A stretch of 64,000 nucleotides of DNA, from positions 186,001 to 250,000 of the forward strand of contig NZ_CP118974.1 of the NCBI RefSeq assembly GCF_029024305.1. Direction: 5' to 3'. This document shows positions 26,356-35,310 of the stretch, in pieces. Position numbers and translations under genes: made by a program. The stretch is from Mammaliicoccus vitulinus. GTDB taxonomy: Bacteria > Bacillota > Bacilli > Staphylococcales > Staphylococcaceae. Positions within the stretch are counted from its first letter, which is position 1. The number at the start of each line of letters is the position of its first letter. The notes under the pieces were generated by a model that saw only the letters and a program-made list of their open reading frames with translations, made no database searches and was not told the DNA's origin.

Positions 26356-27659
26356 TTTATATTGAGATGTTCTTTAAAGGTGTGGCCGAAGTATGCTTCT
26401 CGATAAAGACCACGTCGTTGTAATTCTGGGACGATGAACTCTACAAAATCTTCTAAACTATAAGGCAGTGTAGGTGGCATTAAATTAAAGCCATCTGCTA
26501 CACCTAATTTAAACCAACGTTCCATCTCGTCTACTATTTCTACAGGTGTCCCAATTAAAGTGAGATGTCCACCGCCTGCATTGAGATATCCTAATAATTC
26601 TCTCACAGTAGGTTGAGTGTCTTCTATAATTTCTAAAATCGTTTCGTATCTTCCTACAGGACCGTCGAATGCTTCAACTGGAGGCAATGCTGGCACTAGT
26701 TCGTCCAATGCCCATTTCGTACAATCTTGCCTTACGAATGTGCTCAGTTGTTTTATAGCATTTTCAATCGGGAGACGTTTATCTAACTTTTCTTTTTTTA
26801 ATAAAGCCGCTTCACGTGTTTCTGCAACATAAGTCACTAATCCAGGAAAGACTTTAATATATTTATTCGGCGTGCTACTTTGTTGTATCGCGTCGTTTAA
26901 TTTTGCTCTGTAAGCTTTTGCTTGTTTTATGTTCCAAGATACAGAATAGACGGCATCTGCATGTTTAACTGCTAATGCTATACCTTGCTTAGAAGCGCCA
27001 GCTTGCATAGCGACAGGTTTACCTTGTGGACTACTTGGCGTTGATAAAGGTCCATTTACTTGGAAATGTTCTCCTGAATGGTTAAAAGGTTTAATCTGAT
27101 CATGTTTAATGAGTTGATTATTGTCGCGATCGTGTATGAAATGCTCTTTTTGCCAAGATGTGAACAGTTTATCCATTAATTCAGCAAATTCATTAGCTTT
27201 TTGATATCTTTTGTCATGTGATGGCAAAGCCTCCATGCTATGGTTCTGTGCTTCTAAATCGGACATAGAAGTGACTAAATTCCAACCGACGCGACCGTTT
27301 GTAGCATGATCAAGCGTTAAAAGTTGTCGCGCGACAGTATATGGATTCGAAAATGAGCTGGATATTGTTGAGACTAATCCAATATGATGCGTCACTTGTG
27401 ATATTGCTGTTAAATTTATGATTGGATCTAACCAAAATGCAGGGAGTTCACTGTCTGACTTTGCAGGAAAAGACTGGTTATCAGCAAAGAATACAGCGTC
27501 TAACAATCCATTTTCTGAGAGTTGTGCTAACGATTGATAATATGAAATATCTCCAATTTGTTCGATAGATGAATCTTCCATCAGCCATGCAGCTTGATGA
27601 TGTCCACACCCATATAATAAAACACCGATATTAAGTTGCTCGTTCTTGAAATTGCTCAT
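26352..27659 (-). CDS. FMN-dependent LLM-class monooxygenase (NtaA/SnaA/DszA family)
   Basis: 435 residues of the bacterial luciferase fold, NtaA/SnaA/SoxA(DszA) branch, which uses FMNH2 from a separate reductase to oxidise small chelators, sulfur compounds or heterocycles. Family signs are NIGVLLYGCGHHQAAW (residues 10-25), DAVFFADNQSF (near 54-64), GRVGWNLVTSMSDLEAQNHSME (near 122-143) and MQAGASKQGIALA (near 218-230). It lies 28 bases downstream of an SDR gene, on the same strand, behind a TPP riboswitch, so expression should fall when thiamine pyrophosphate is plentiful. This suggests oxidation of a thiamine-related compound; that is inference. Confidence 0.88.
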   Translation of the reverse strand: MSNFKNEQLNIGVLLYGCGHHQAAWLMEDSSIEQIGDISYYQSLAQLSENGLLDAVFFADNQSFPAKSDSELPAFWLDPIINLTAISQVTHHIGLVSTISSSFSNPYTVARQLLTLDHATNGRVGWNLVTSMSDLEAQNHSMEALPSHDKRYQKANEFAELMDKLFTSWQKEHFIHDRDNNQLIKHDQIKPFNHSGEHFQVNGPLSTPSSPQGKPVAMQAGASKQGIALAVKHADAVYSVSWNIKQAKAYRAKLNDAIQQSSTPNKYIKVFPGLVTYVAETREAALLKKEKLDKRLPIENAIKQLSTFVRQDCTKWALDELVPALPPVEAFDGPVGRYETILEIIEDTQPTVRELLGYLNAGGGHLTLIGTPVEIVDEMERWFKLGVADGFNLMPPTLPYSLEDFVEFIVPELQRRGLYREAYFGHTFKEHLNIN

Positions 27660-27687
27660 TCATATTCTCCTTATATAGTTTGAAATT

Positions 27688-28440
27688 CTAGTTCATCGTC
27701 AAACCACCATCTACTGTATAATTCTGACCTGTAATACCTTTAGCTTTATCAGAAGCTAAGAAGCTCACCATATTGGCAACGTCTTGTGGTGTCGTTACTT
27801 TTTTTAGTGGTGTAGATTGAGCGATTAAATCGAAAACTTCTGGTGTCGTCACTGAACTCGCATCCGTTGTTTTCAGCAATCCACCCGATACAACGTTTGC
27901 TGTCACACCATATTGTCCTAATTCCGCTGCAATATTTCGTGTAAAACCAATTAAACCAGCTTTTGCAGTTGTATACTCATGATATGGTACGACTGGATTT
28001 TGGAATAGGTTAGTTCCAATACTTATAACAGCACCTTGTTTTCTTTCTATAAATTGTGGAGCAACACTTTGTACAATATTAAAAGCAGCTTTTAAAGTGC
28101 CGTCTATTTGTTGTTGATAATCTTCCCAAGAAAGGTCAACAAAAGCTTTTTGTTGCACAGGATCAAATTTGAAATTAACGAGCGCATTATTAACAACGAC
28201 ATCTATTTGTCCAAAGTGCTTCGTGCTCTCTGTTATTAAATGATCAACTTCTTGACGATTTGTAACGTCTGCTTTAATAGCAATAGCTTGTTCATGACCG
28301 ATTTCAGCTACAAGGTTTTCAGCTTGTTCTTTGCTACTATTGTAATTGATGACGACTTGATAACCTTCAGATGCCAATGTGCGTGCAATTGTGGCACCCA
28401 ATCCTCTACTACTTCCTGTAACTAGTACTGTTTTAACCAT
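27688..28440 (-). CDS. SDR-family NAD(P)-dependent oxidoreductase under TPP control
   Basis: 250-residue classical short-chain dehydrogenase resembling FabG. The nucleotide-binding motif TGSSRGLGATIA is at residues 8-19; NNA is at 87-89. The catalytic Ser lies in AVISIGTN and the catalytic Tyr/Lys in YHEYTTAKAG (Tyr near 154, Lys near 158). The C terminus GQNYTVDGGLTM is typical. It is the first gene after the TPP riboswitch (28558-28645) and a terminator-like expression platform, and is followed by the flavin monooxygenase. A FabG role in fatty-acid synthesis is unlikely in this context; reduction of a thiamine-related carbonyl is a guess. Confidence 0.88.
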   Translation of the reverse strand: MVKTVLVTGSSRGLGATIARTLASEGYQVVINYNSSKEQAENLVAEIGHEQAIAIKADVTNRQEVDHLITESTKHFGQIDVVVNNALVNFKFDPVQQKAFVDLSWEDYQQQIDGTLKAAFNIVQSVAPQFIERKQGAVISIGTNLFQNPVVPYHEYTTAKAGLIGFTRNIAAELGQYGVTANVVSGGLLKTTDASSVTTPEVFDLIAQSTPLKKVTTPQDVANMVSFLASDKAKGITGQNYTVDGGLTMN

Positions 28441-28470
28441 TTAAATCACTCCTATACAAAATTTAAATAA

Positions 28471-28504
28471 AAAAATACACAACCTTCCCGTAAGAAAGTT
28501 GTGT
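28471..28504 (-). terminator. Terminator of the TPP riboswitch expression platform
   Basis: On the minus strand ACACAACTT (28504-28496) pairs with AAGGTTGTGT (28486-28477), followed by a T run (28476-28471). It lies between the aptamer and the SDR start, as expected for a TPP OFF switch. Confidence 0.8.
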
Positions 28505-28557
28505 AAAATTAGAAAACATTTATAAAAAGGCATATTCATCCCTTAAAATTCATTTCA

Positions 28558-28645
28558 CAAACACTTTCCTACGCTAGTATTAACTAGTTCAGGTTCAAAG
28601 GGTTTGAGTAAATACTCATCTCAGTTTAAAACACCCCTAGTGCAT
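28558..28645 (-). promoter_or_regulatory. TPP riboswitch (THI element)
   Basis: Read on the minus strand, the conserved TPP-aptamer blocks appear in order: AGGGGTG, CTGAGATGAG, ACCCTTTGAACCTGA, CTAGTTAATACTAG and GCGTAGGAA. The closing P1 arms (GCACT with AGTGT) are also present. The aptamer is followed by a terminator hairpin and then the SDR gene, so binding of thiamine pyrophosphate should switch transcription off. Confidence 0.95.
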
Positions 28646-28661
28646 CTATTTAATTACTTTC

Positions 28662-28690
28662 AATGTATAGTTTTTAACAAATGATGTCAA
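28662..28690 (-). promoter_or_regulatory. Sigma-A promoter of the TPP-riboswitch operon
   Basis: On the minus strand TTGACA (28690-28685), a 17-bp spacer, then TACATT (28667-28662), about 18 bases before the aptamer. Confidence 0.85.
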
Positions 28691-28925
28691 GTTTATATTA
28701 GTTGATAATACCTTATTAACACTGCCTATTTTAAACAGCTTTATATAAGTATACAAAGTATACTTATATAAACGCAGATATCCAGAAATATAATCGGAGT
28801 GAGAGAAGGCGAGACAGGGTGGAAGTCGTGAGTTAAGTCCGAAGTTAATCCAAGACATCGCTCAAGTCGTGAGTTAAGTGCTGAGTTAATCCAAGACTGT
28901 ACTGAACCCAAAAAGTTGAACTTTT

Positions 28926-29756
28926 TTAGTATGATATTTGAAAGGTTTGTTTCCTGAATTTTTTAGGAGATAAGCCTTTTAATTTTGATTTGATTCTTTC
29001 ATTATTATAAAAATGAATATAACGATGTATAGCTTGTTCTAGTTGCTGAAAATCTTCGAATTCTTGACCATAATACATCTCTTGTTTAAGTAGTCCGAAA
29101 AAGTTTTCCATAACTGAGTTATCTAAACAATTACCTTTTCTAGACATACTTTGAAATACTTTATTTGCTTTTAATAATTTAGTGTATTGCGAATGTTGAT
29201 AATGCCAACCTTGATCTGAGTGTATCGTTAAACGATAGCTTAAATCTGGACGCATAGCTATCATTTCTTTTAGTGGATTGATGACAATCTCTAACGAAGG
29301 ACGTTTTGAAATTTCAAAACTAATAATCTCCGAACTATATAAGTCCATAAAAGGAGATAAATATAATTTTTGGCCATTCTTCAACTTGAATTCTGTAATA
29401 TCTGTCACTATTTTTTGAAAAGGGACATGTGTTTTAAATCTACGATTTATTATATTTTTAGCGACCTTACCAACTTTACCTTTGAATGATCGAAATTTAC
29501 GCCCTCTATGCGTAAATTTCGAACAAGATAACCCTAATTCTTTCATTAATCTTCTTACTTTTTTATGATTTACTTTGATACCTCTATTACTTAAATCTTG
29601 TGTAACTCTTCGATAACCATAGGTATAATTAGATTCCTTACATATTTCTTTTATTACTTTAATCAGTTCATCATCTTTATTAGGTTTATTGAACTGATTT
29701 ATCCAATAATAATATACAGATTTAGCTAATTTAGCGACTTTGAATAAAATACTCAA
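28926..29756 (-). CDS. IS3-family transposase OrfB (copy 2, fusion frame open)
   Basis: Catalytic DDE part, differing from copy 1 by a few residues (YGYRRV for YGYRSV, GIKVNHK for GINVNHK, SKRPSLE for SNRPSLE, MIAMRP for MMAMRP). The conserved Asp, Asp and Glu segments VTDITEF, HSDQGWH and NSVMENFF are present. The -1 frame from the orfA heptamer (29849-29843) runs open through ATT ACG GAA CTA into this domain, so the full OrfAB transposase can be produced by programmed frameshifting. Confidence 0.92.
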   Translation of the reverse strand: MSILFKVAKLAKSVYYYWINQFNKPNKDDELIKVIKEICKESNYTYGYRRVTQDLSNRGIKVNHKKVRRLMKELGLSCSKFTHRGRKFRSFKGKVGKVAKNIINRRFKTHVPFQKIVTDITEFKLKNGQKLYLSPFMDLYSSEIISFEISKRPSLEIVINPLKEMIAMRPDLSYRLTIHSDQGWHYQHSQYTKLLKANKVFQSMSRKGNCLDNSVMENFFGLLKQEMYYGQEFEDFQQLEQAIHRYIHFYNNERIKSKLKGLSPKKFRKQTFQISY

Positions 29757-29797
29757 TTTTATATTAAGTGTTTCGTGTAGTTCCGTAATGATCTTTA

Positions 29798-30334
29798 CTA
29801 TTTCTGATTTTTGCTTCCGTATATGTCGGTCAAGGCTTGTAACTTTTTTTGATAAGCAATACCTGCCTTTAACGTTTCAACTTCATTGCGAAGTCTTTCG
29901 AGTTCTTCACGTTCATTTTCATTTAGAGATGAATTTTTATTATCAGTTTCCGAATATTTTTTATCCATATTGATAGACCGTCCCTTTTGTTTATTAGCTA
30001 GATCAAGACGACACTTTTCATCAAATTGATGTTGCCAATTGGCAACCATTATAGGATTAATAATCTTAAAATGATTAGCTGTTTCTCGATAAGACAACAT
30101 ATTTTCTTGTCTAAATTTTATAACAGATAATTTAAATTCGCTAGTATAAACAGTGTTTCTTCTTTTTTCTTGTAAGCCATCTTCTCCAAACTCTTTATAT
30201 TGATTGACCCATATTTGAATGACAGATGAACTGGAAATGTCATGTTTTAAGGTAAGTGCTTTATAACCTGATTGACCATCTAAGTACTCTTTTACTAATT
30301 TTAATTTAAAGTTAAAATCATATTTTTTTCTCAT
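29798..30334 (-). CDS. IS3-family transposase OrfA (copy 2)
   Basis: 178 residues, identical in sequence to OrfA of copy 1: two HTH units, then a coiled coil. The slippery A AAA AAG lies at 29849-29843. Confidence 0.92.
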   Translation of the reverse strand: MRKKYDFNFKLKLVKEYLDGQSGYKALTLKHDISSSSVIQIWVNQYKEFGEDGLQEKRRNTVYTSEFKLSVIKFRQENMLSYRETANHFKIINPIMVANWQHQFDEKCRLDLANKQKGRSINMDKKYSETDNKNSSLNENEREELERLRNEVETLKAGIAYQKKLQALTDIYGSKNQK

Positions 30335-30916
30335 AAATAATGCACCCCTATAAGCTAGATTTGAGGTTCAACTTTTGGGGTGCACATCAGACATTGCCTA
30401 AGTCGTGAGTTAAGTCCGAAGTTAAGTCCGAAGTTAATCCAAGACATAGTCCAAGTCGTGAGTTTATTCCAAAGTTAATCCAAGACATTGCTTAAGTCGT
30501 GAGTTAAGTCCGAAGTTAATCCAAGACATAGTCCAAGTCGTGAGTTAAGTGCTGAGTTAATCCAAGACATTGCCTAAGTCGTGAGTTAAGTCCAAAGTTA
30601 ATCCAAGACATCGCTTAAGTCGTGAGTTTATTCCGAAGTTAATCCAAGACATCGCTCAAGTCGTGAGTTAAGTCCAAAGTTAATCCAAGACATCGCTTAA
30701 GTCGTGAGTTAAGTCCGAAGTTAATCCAAGACATTGCTCAAGTCGTGAGTTTATTCCAAAGTTAATCCAAGACATATCTGAATATGTGACTCTTTTCATA
30801 GAAAAAACACCTCCGTATTAATTCATTTTGATATGAATTCAACGAAAGCGTTTTTTTATTTTATTCCCACAAATTGGGGTCAGTTCAATTCTCTGTTCCA
30901 GGAATTTTTATCTATT

Positions 30917-32881
30917 CTATATTTCTTTCAAGATGCGATATATTTCTTCAGTGCTTTCTGCGTTTATTAATGTTTCTCGTGTTTCATCGTCCATGAGTGT
31001 ACGTGATAGTCTTTGCAATAGTTTCAAGTGTGTGTCACTGCTATCATTTGGTACGGCTATTAGGAAGATGATTTTTGGTTGTGTATCATCTAAGCTTTCC
31101 CATTCCACACCGCTTTTATTGTTTAAGACTGCTACTACTGGTTGTTTGACGACATTTGATTTAGCGTGTGGGATGGCTACGTTCATGCCTATTGCAGTTG
31201 TTGATTCTGATTCGCGTTTAAGTACGGCTTCTTTCAAAATTTCTTCGTCATCAATATAGTTGTGTTGTTTTAAATTTAGAATAAGTTTGTCGATTGCTTC
31301 ATCTCTTGAAATGTTGCTGTTTTCTATTGTAATAACATTTTTATCAAATACTTTAAATTCTTCTGTTTCTGAATTTTGAGTTTCAACGTTTGAAGTGGTT
31401 TGATCTTTTTCATCATTCTCATCGATACCCATAAATGACGATGTAATACCACTGTCTGAATCATCTATATCAGCTGGGGATACTGCTGTTTCTTTTTTCT
31501 TTAAAAGTAATGCCACAAGCATCGTTACGATACTTCCGACTATAACGGCTATGAAAAACCATAGTACTTGATCTATTCCACCTAAGACAGCTACAATTGG
31601 TCCACCATGAGCTACTCGGTCTCCAACTCCACCTATAGATGCTATAACGGCAGCAACCATTGCACCTATCATGTTAGATGGGATAATACGTAGTGGATCT
31701 TGAGCTGCGAATGGAATGGCACCTTCTGTAATACCGAAAAGTCCCATTGTGAATGAGGCTTTACCCATTTCAATTTCACCTTTATTAAATTTGCGTTTAT
31801 TAATAAAAGTGGCAAGTCCCAGTCCGATTGGAGGTGTACATACAGCTACTGCTACCATACCCATAACTGCGTAATTACCTTCAGCAATTAGTGCTGAACC
31901 AAATAGGAACGCGACTTTATTTACAGGTCCGCCCATATCGAATGCAATCATTGCGCCGATAATTAAGGCTAAGATGATACTATTTGCACCTTGCATGCCT
32001 TTTAACCATGTTGTTAATCCTTCAAAAATGCTTGCAATTGGTGCCCCGATAACGAATATGAAGATAAGTCCTACTAATATTGAAGAGATGATAGGAATAA
32101 TAATGATTGGCATTATAGGTGCCATTGCTTTTGGAATTTTGATATTTTTAATCCATTTTGCAATATAACCTGCTAGGAAACCAGCCACAATACCACCTAA
32201 AAATCCTGCGCCTGCTTCACTACCATAGAAACTTCCATCAGCAGCAATTGCACCACCAATCATACCTGGAACTAACCCGGGTTTATCAGCAATACTGACT
32301 GCAATATAACCAGCTAGTATAGGCACCATGAAACTAAATGCTAAGCTACCGATATTTTCGATAGATTTCCAAAACGAATCTTCAGGAATTTTTAACCCTT
32401 CAGGTGTAGTGTTCCCGCCTAATGTTAATGCTATAGCCATTAATAAACCACCGACTACGATAAATGGAACCATAAACGATACACCGTTCATTAAATGTTG
32501 GTAAACCATTTGTAGACCGCTCTTTTGTTCATCTTCATCATGTGTATGTTTATTACCATTTTTTTCATGGTGTATATGCGCATCTTGATCAATGATACGT
32601 TGAATTAATAGTTTAGGATTATGAATACCCTCTCTAACACTTTCATTAATTAATCGTTTCCCGTCAAAACGTGATAAATCGACTTGTCTATCTGCAGCGA
32701 TAATGATGCCATCTGCTTCTCTAATTTCTTTTGATGTAAGTACATTTTCAGCACCGACACCACCTTGTGTTTCTACTTTTATATCTATGTCCATTTCTTT
32801 AGCAGCTTGCTCTAATTTTTCCTGAGCCATGTAAGTATGTGCTATCCCGTTTGGACAAGATGTTATTGCTAAAATTTTCAT
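30917..32881 (-). CDS. PTS fructose-type permease, EIIB-EIIC-EIIA fusion
   Basis: A 654-residue transporter that phosphorylates its sugar during uptake. Domain order: IIB (residues 1-100, phospho-Cys9 in ITSCPNGIAHTYMAQ), a His-rich linker (HIHHEKNGNKHTHD), IIC (about 130-470, many helices, with MGGPVNKVAFLFG and GITEGAIPFAAQDP), a charged linker, and IIA (about 505-654, phospho-His in AIPHAKS). These are fructose-family (FruA) signatures. ATG 32881 follows GAAGGAGATGACG; the longer frame to 32917 lacks a site. Upstream on the same strand, 79 bases away, is a PRD regulator, so control is probably by that activator. No fruK is present here, so the true sugar may differ from fructose. Confidence 0.9.
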   Translation of the reverse strand: MKILAITSCPNGIAHTYMAQEKLEQAAKEMDIDIKVETQGGVGAENVLTSKEIREADGIIIAADRQVDLSRFDGKRLINESVREGIHNPKLLIQRIIDQDAHIHHEKNGNKHTHDEDEQKSGLQMVYQHLMNGVSFMVPFIVVGGLLMAIALTLGGNTTPEGLKIPEDSFWKSIENIGSLAFSFMVPILAGYIAVSIADKPGLVPGMIGGAIAADGSFYGSEAGAGFLGGIVAGFLAGYIAKWIKNIKIPKAMAPIMPIIIIPIISSILVGLIFIFVIGAPIASIFEGLTTWLKGMQGANSIILALIIGAMIAFDMGGPVNKVAFLFGSALIAEGNYAVMGMVAVAVCTPPIGLGLATFINKRKFNKGEIEMGKASFTMGLFGITEGAIPFAAQDPLRIIPSNMIGAMVAAVIASIGGVGDRVAHGGPIVAVLGGIDQVLWFFIAVIVGSIVTMLVALLLKKKETAVSPADIDDSDSGITSSFMGIDENDEKDQTTSNVETQNSETEEFKVFDKNVITIENSNISRDEAIDKLILNLKQHNYIDDEEILKEAVLKRESESTTAIGMNVAIPHAKSNVVKQPVVAVLNNKSGVEWESLDDTQPKIIFLIAVPNDSSDTHLKLLQRLSRTLMDDETRETLINAESTEEIYRILKEI

Positions 32882-32960
32882 AACGTCATCTCCTTCTTGA
32901 TTTAATTGTAAACGCATTCATTGGTGTATAAAAAAGAATAATTGCCGTTAGTAGTGGCAA

Positions 32961-34826
32961 TTATTCTTTGAAGTGCTGAATGATTTTATTTTTGAATTGT
33001 TCATCATCAAGTTTTAATAATTGATCAACATCGTGTTCAGTTAAAGCAGCGATACTATGAATGATTTTTTTCATAACTTGGGCATCCTTTTCTGCAATTG
33101 CTAAAAAGAAAACGAGTTGGACTTTATGTTGCTTCCAAGGTAACTTTTTGCGATGCCTAAACATGAGTACATGAGATTTAAGAACGCGTGTTGGATCACC
33201 GTGTGGTATAGCAATCCCGTTACCTATATAAGTAGAAGAGAATTTTTCGCGTTCTAAAGCACTCTCTATATATCCACTCGTTATAGCATGTTGATTTTCT
33301 AATATAATTTGCGTTTGTTCAAAAATATCGACTGTTGTTGAGATGTTTTTTTGAATTGGATACGTTACAAATTCAATAGGTGATAGTGCGTCTTTCTTTA
33401 AAATAGGATTTTGTTTTTGATTTAAAATGGTTTGGATTTTATATGCATCGTCTTCAGAAAATAACGGAGAAACTTGAATGACCTCTACTGAATCAGGAAC
33501 GTGTGTAACATCAATTTCATGTGTCGTGACGAGTATGTCTATATTAGAAAATTGATAGTGGGGCACATCTTCAAGTTTAATCGTATCTGTAATATTAATT
33601 TTGTCGTTAAGCTTTTGAATTCTAGCTTCTAATAAACTTGAAATTCCGAGGCCGTAATAACATGTAATGACGATGTTGAAATGCTCTTGAACATTTCTAT
33701 CTATTGAAGATTGGAAATGTAATGCTAAAAAAGCTATTTCATCTTCACTTAAATTAAGTTGTGCATCTGCTTCAAGATGACTAACTGTTTCATATAAAGC
33801 ATTAAACACAAAAGGGTATTGTCGTTTAATATCTTCAGTAAGCGGATTATTGATATAGATGTTTTTCACAATGCGTAAATAAGTTCTACTAAAATGAGAA
33901 TAAACATTTTCACGGAGCAATTGATCTTGTGAGAAGTCGATACCAACTTTTGAATTCATTTGATGTATTAATCTATCTATATAGCTTTGAATAAATATAT
34001 GTTTAAACCCAAGATCATATTTATCAAAGTAATAGCTAATAAAGAATGAAAATAATTTTGCAGTTTCATCACTTAAATTGTATTTTAACTGTTCGTTGAT
34101 ATTTTGAATGATTGCCCGGGAAATGACGAGTGCTTCTTCGTTAATATCCCATTTTTCATTTGATTTATGAATTCTTTTAAAAATGATAATAAGGTGTACA
34201 AGTAATTGTCGTATATGCACATGAGAAGTTTGGATGCCATAATCGTTTAAATGTTGTTCCATAATGTGCATTATTAACTGGCTATGCGCTTTCGGAATTT
34301 CATGAAGGATAAAATCTTCTACTTTAACATTATTAGTAGAAAGTTGATTCAAATGAAGAATCGCATTTCGTATATCCATTTCATTGCCGTTAATGGTCAC
34401 ACCTTTTCTTTTGACGAGGTCGACTGAAATATCATAAGACTCACACCAAGATTGAATTTGTGTCATATGATCGATCAGTTCATTTTTACTTATCATAAAA
34501 TCTTGTGCCAATTGATCTAGTGTCACAGATTGTTTATACATCAGTAATTGATAAGCCAACTTTATAAGTATTTGCCCATTCTTTTCCGCGTATTGTTCTA
34601 GTATTTTTTCAAGCTCACTTGTGCTATACAGTTCCTTATTTAATGTATATCCACGACCTTTAACACTCATGATGACACCTTCAATTATTTCGCTATTTAT
34701 GTATTTGATGTCGTTTCTTACAGTTCGATTAGAAACACTTAAATAGTCAGCTATTTCATTCCCGTTTAAATAACTTTCACTATTTAGTAGTAGTAGCTTG
34801 ATAAGTTTAACGTGTCTATCTAGCAA
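32961..34826 (-). CDS. PRD-containing transcriptional activator (MtlR/LicR type) with PTS EIIB and EIIA modules
   Basis: A regulator of 621 residues if TTG 34826 is the start (634 from GTG 34865). Order: HTH_11 (KLLLLNSESYLNGNEIADYL, SNRTVRNDIKYI), Mga-like HTH, two PRDs (His-containing segments near 195-400), an EIIB-Gat-like module (VITCYYGLGISSLLEARIQ, with Tyr-Tyr in place of a clear phospho-Cys motif), and a C-terminal EIIA (NGIAIPHGDPTRV). Phosphorylation of PRD and EII sites by HPr and the cognate permease normally sets activity. TTG 34826 is preferred because the putative promoter would start transcription at about 34863. It presumably activates the adjacent PTS gene. Confidence 0.85.
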   Translation of the reverse strand: MLDRHVKLIKLLLLNSESYLNGNEIADYLSVSNRTVRNDIKYINSEIIEGVIMSVKGRGYTLNKELYSTSELEKILEQYAEKNGQILIKLAYQLLMYKQSVTLDQLAQDFMISKNELIDHMTQIQSWCESYDISVDLVKRKGVTINGNEMDIRNAILHLNQLSTNNVKVEDFILHEIPKAHSQLIMHIMEQHLNDYGIQTSHVHIRQLLVHLIIIFKRIHKSNEKWDINEEALVISRAIIQNINEQLKYNLSDETAKLFSFFISYYFDKYDLGFKHIFIQSYIDRLIHQMNSKVGIDFSQDQLLRENVYSHFSRTYLRIVKNIYINNPLTEDIKRQYPFVFNALYETVSHLEADAQLNLSEDEIAFLALHFQSSIDRNVQEHFNIVITCYYGLGISSLLEARIQKLNDKINITDTIKLEDVPHYQFSNIDILVTTHEIDVTHVPDSVEVIQVSPLFSEDDAYKIQTILNQKQNPILKKDALSPIEFVTYPIQKNISTTVDIFEQTQIILENQHAITSGYIESALEREKFSSTYIGNGIAIPHGDPTRVLKSHVLMFRHRKKLPWKQHKVQLVFFLAIAEKDAQVMKKIIHSIAALTEHDVDQLLKLDDEQFKNKIIQHFKE

Positions 34827-34864
34827 AGTTTCCACCACATTCCCAAAATCTCTTTTATATTTCA

Positions 34865-34898
34865 CTTACATTGTAAGCATATCATGTGCGATAGACAA
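34865..34898 (-). promoter_or_regulatory. Promoter and overlapping palindrome of the PRD regulator
   Basis: On the minus strand TTGTCT (34898-34893), a 17-bp spacer, then TACAAT (34875-34870). The perfect palindrome CTTACATTGTAAG (34865-34877) overlaps the -10, suggesting a repressor or autoregulatory site. Confidence 0.6.
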
Positions 34899-35008
34899 AT
34901 ATAGTAGGTATTTAGCAGGTGTATAGTATAAACAGAATAAATGTATTATCGCATTTTAAATATTATACTAAGTTTAGATAACAAATATATGACATGAAGG
35001 TGAGTAAA

Positions 35009-35305
35009 TTGGTTAAAGAAATTTATTTAGATGAAACGCGCATTCCATTAACTTATTTTGAAGATGACGTGGATAACGGTTTGTACAAGATATCGGTAGA
35101 ATTCGACGTTACGAGTGAAGCGTACCATGATATCGCAGTTTTATTATATAGAGAAAAGTTTAATATTAAAGTTCCTGAAAAAGATAAGGATTTCAAAGGT
35201 AAGATATACAATTATGCGACTTCTTTAACGAATTTATATGAGGCAGACCAAGTTGCACAATATCGTCTTGTTCTTGTTGAAATACCAGAAGAAACAAAGG
35301 AATGA
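35009..35305 (+). CDS. DUF3219-family small protein (YkvR-like)
   Basis: A 98-residue protein matching the DUF3219/YkvR pattern: VKEIYLDETRIPL at the start, NGLYKISVEFDVTSEAYHDIAVLLYRE, FKGKIYNYATSLTNLYE and VLVEIPEE. It probably folds as a small beta domain; its function is unknown. TTG 35009 is chosen because AAGGTGAG (34997-35004) is correctly spaced; ATG 34994 has no ribosome site. It sits immediately before the LLM monooxygenase, whose start region overlaps its stop, so the two are co-transcribed. Confidence 0.75.
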   Translation: MVKEIYLDETRIPLTYFEDDVDNGLYKISVEFDVTSEAYHDIAVLLYREKFNIKVPEKDKDFKGKIYNYATSLTNLYEADQVAQYRLVLVEIPEETKE

Positions 35306-35310
35306 TTAAT

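Larger units (their letters stand above)
28898..30389 (-). mobile_element. IS3-family (IS150-like) insertion sequence, copy 2
   Basis: 1492 bp, same terminal inverted repeats as copy 1 but in the opposite orientation, flanked by a GAC 3-bp target duplication. The orfA/-1 frameshift/orfB route is uninterrupted, so this is a candidate active copy. Confidence 0.95.
28823..30780. repeat. 41-bp tandem repeat array B, split by an IS3-family element
   Basis: Same family and orientation as array A (AAGTCGTGAGTTAAGTCCGAAG...). Two units precede the IS (28823-28897) and nine follow it (30400-30780), several reading GAGTTTATTCC in place of GAGTTAAGTCC. One unit carries an internal 12-bp duplication (TTAAGTCCGAAG near 30411). 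Removing the IS and one GAC restores a perfect 41-bp unit. Confidence 0.92.

Noticed and set aside
29740..29973. 77-codon ORF antisense to the IS (also at 14762-14995 and 51118-51351)
   Set aside because: It occurs in every IS copy as the complement of orfA/orfB; no ribosome site or family signal.
28823..30780. CRISPR-like or coding repeat reading of arrays A-C
   Set aside because: There are no unique spacers, and a 41-bp period cannot keep a reading frame; ORFs across the arrays are short and arise by chance.
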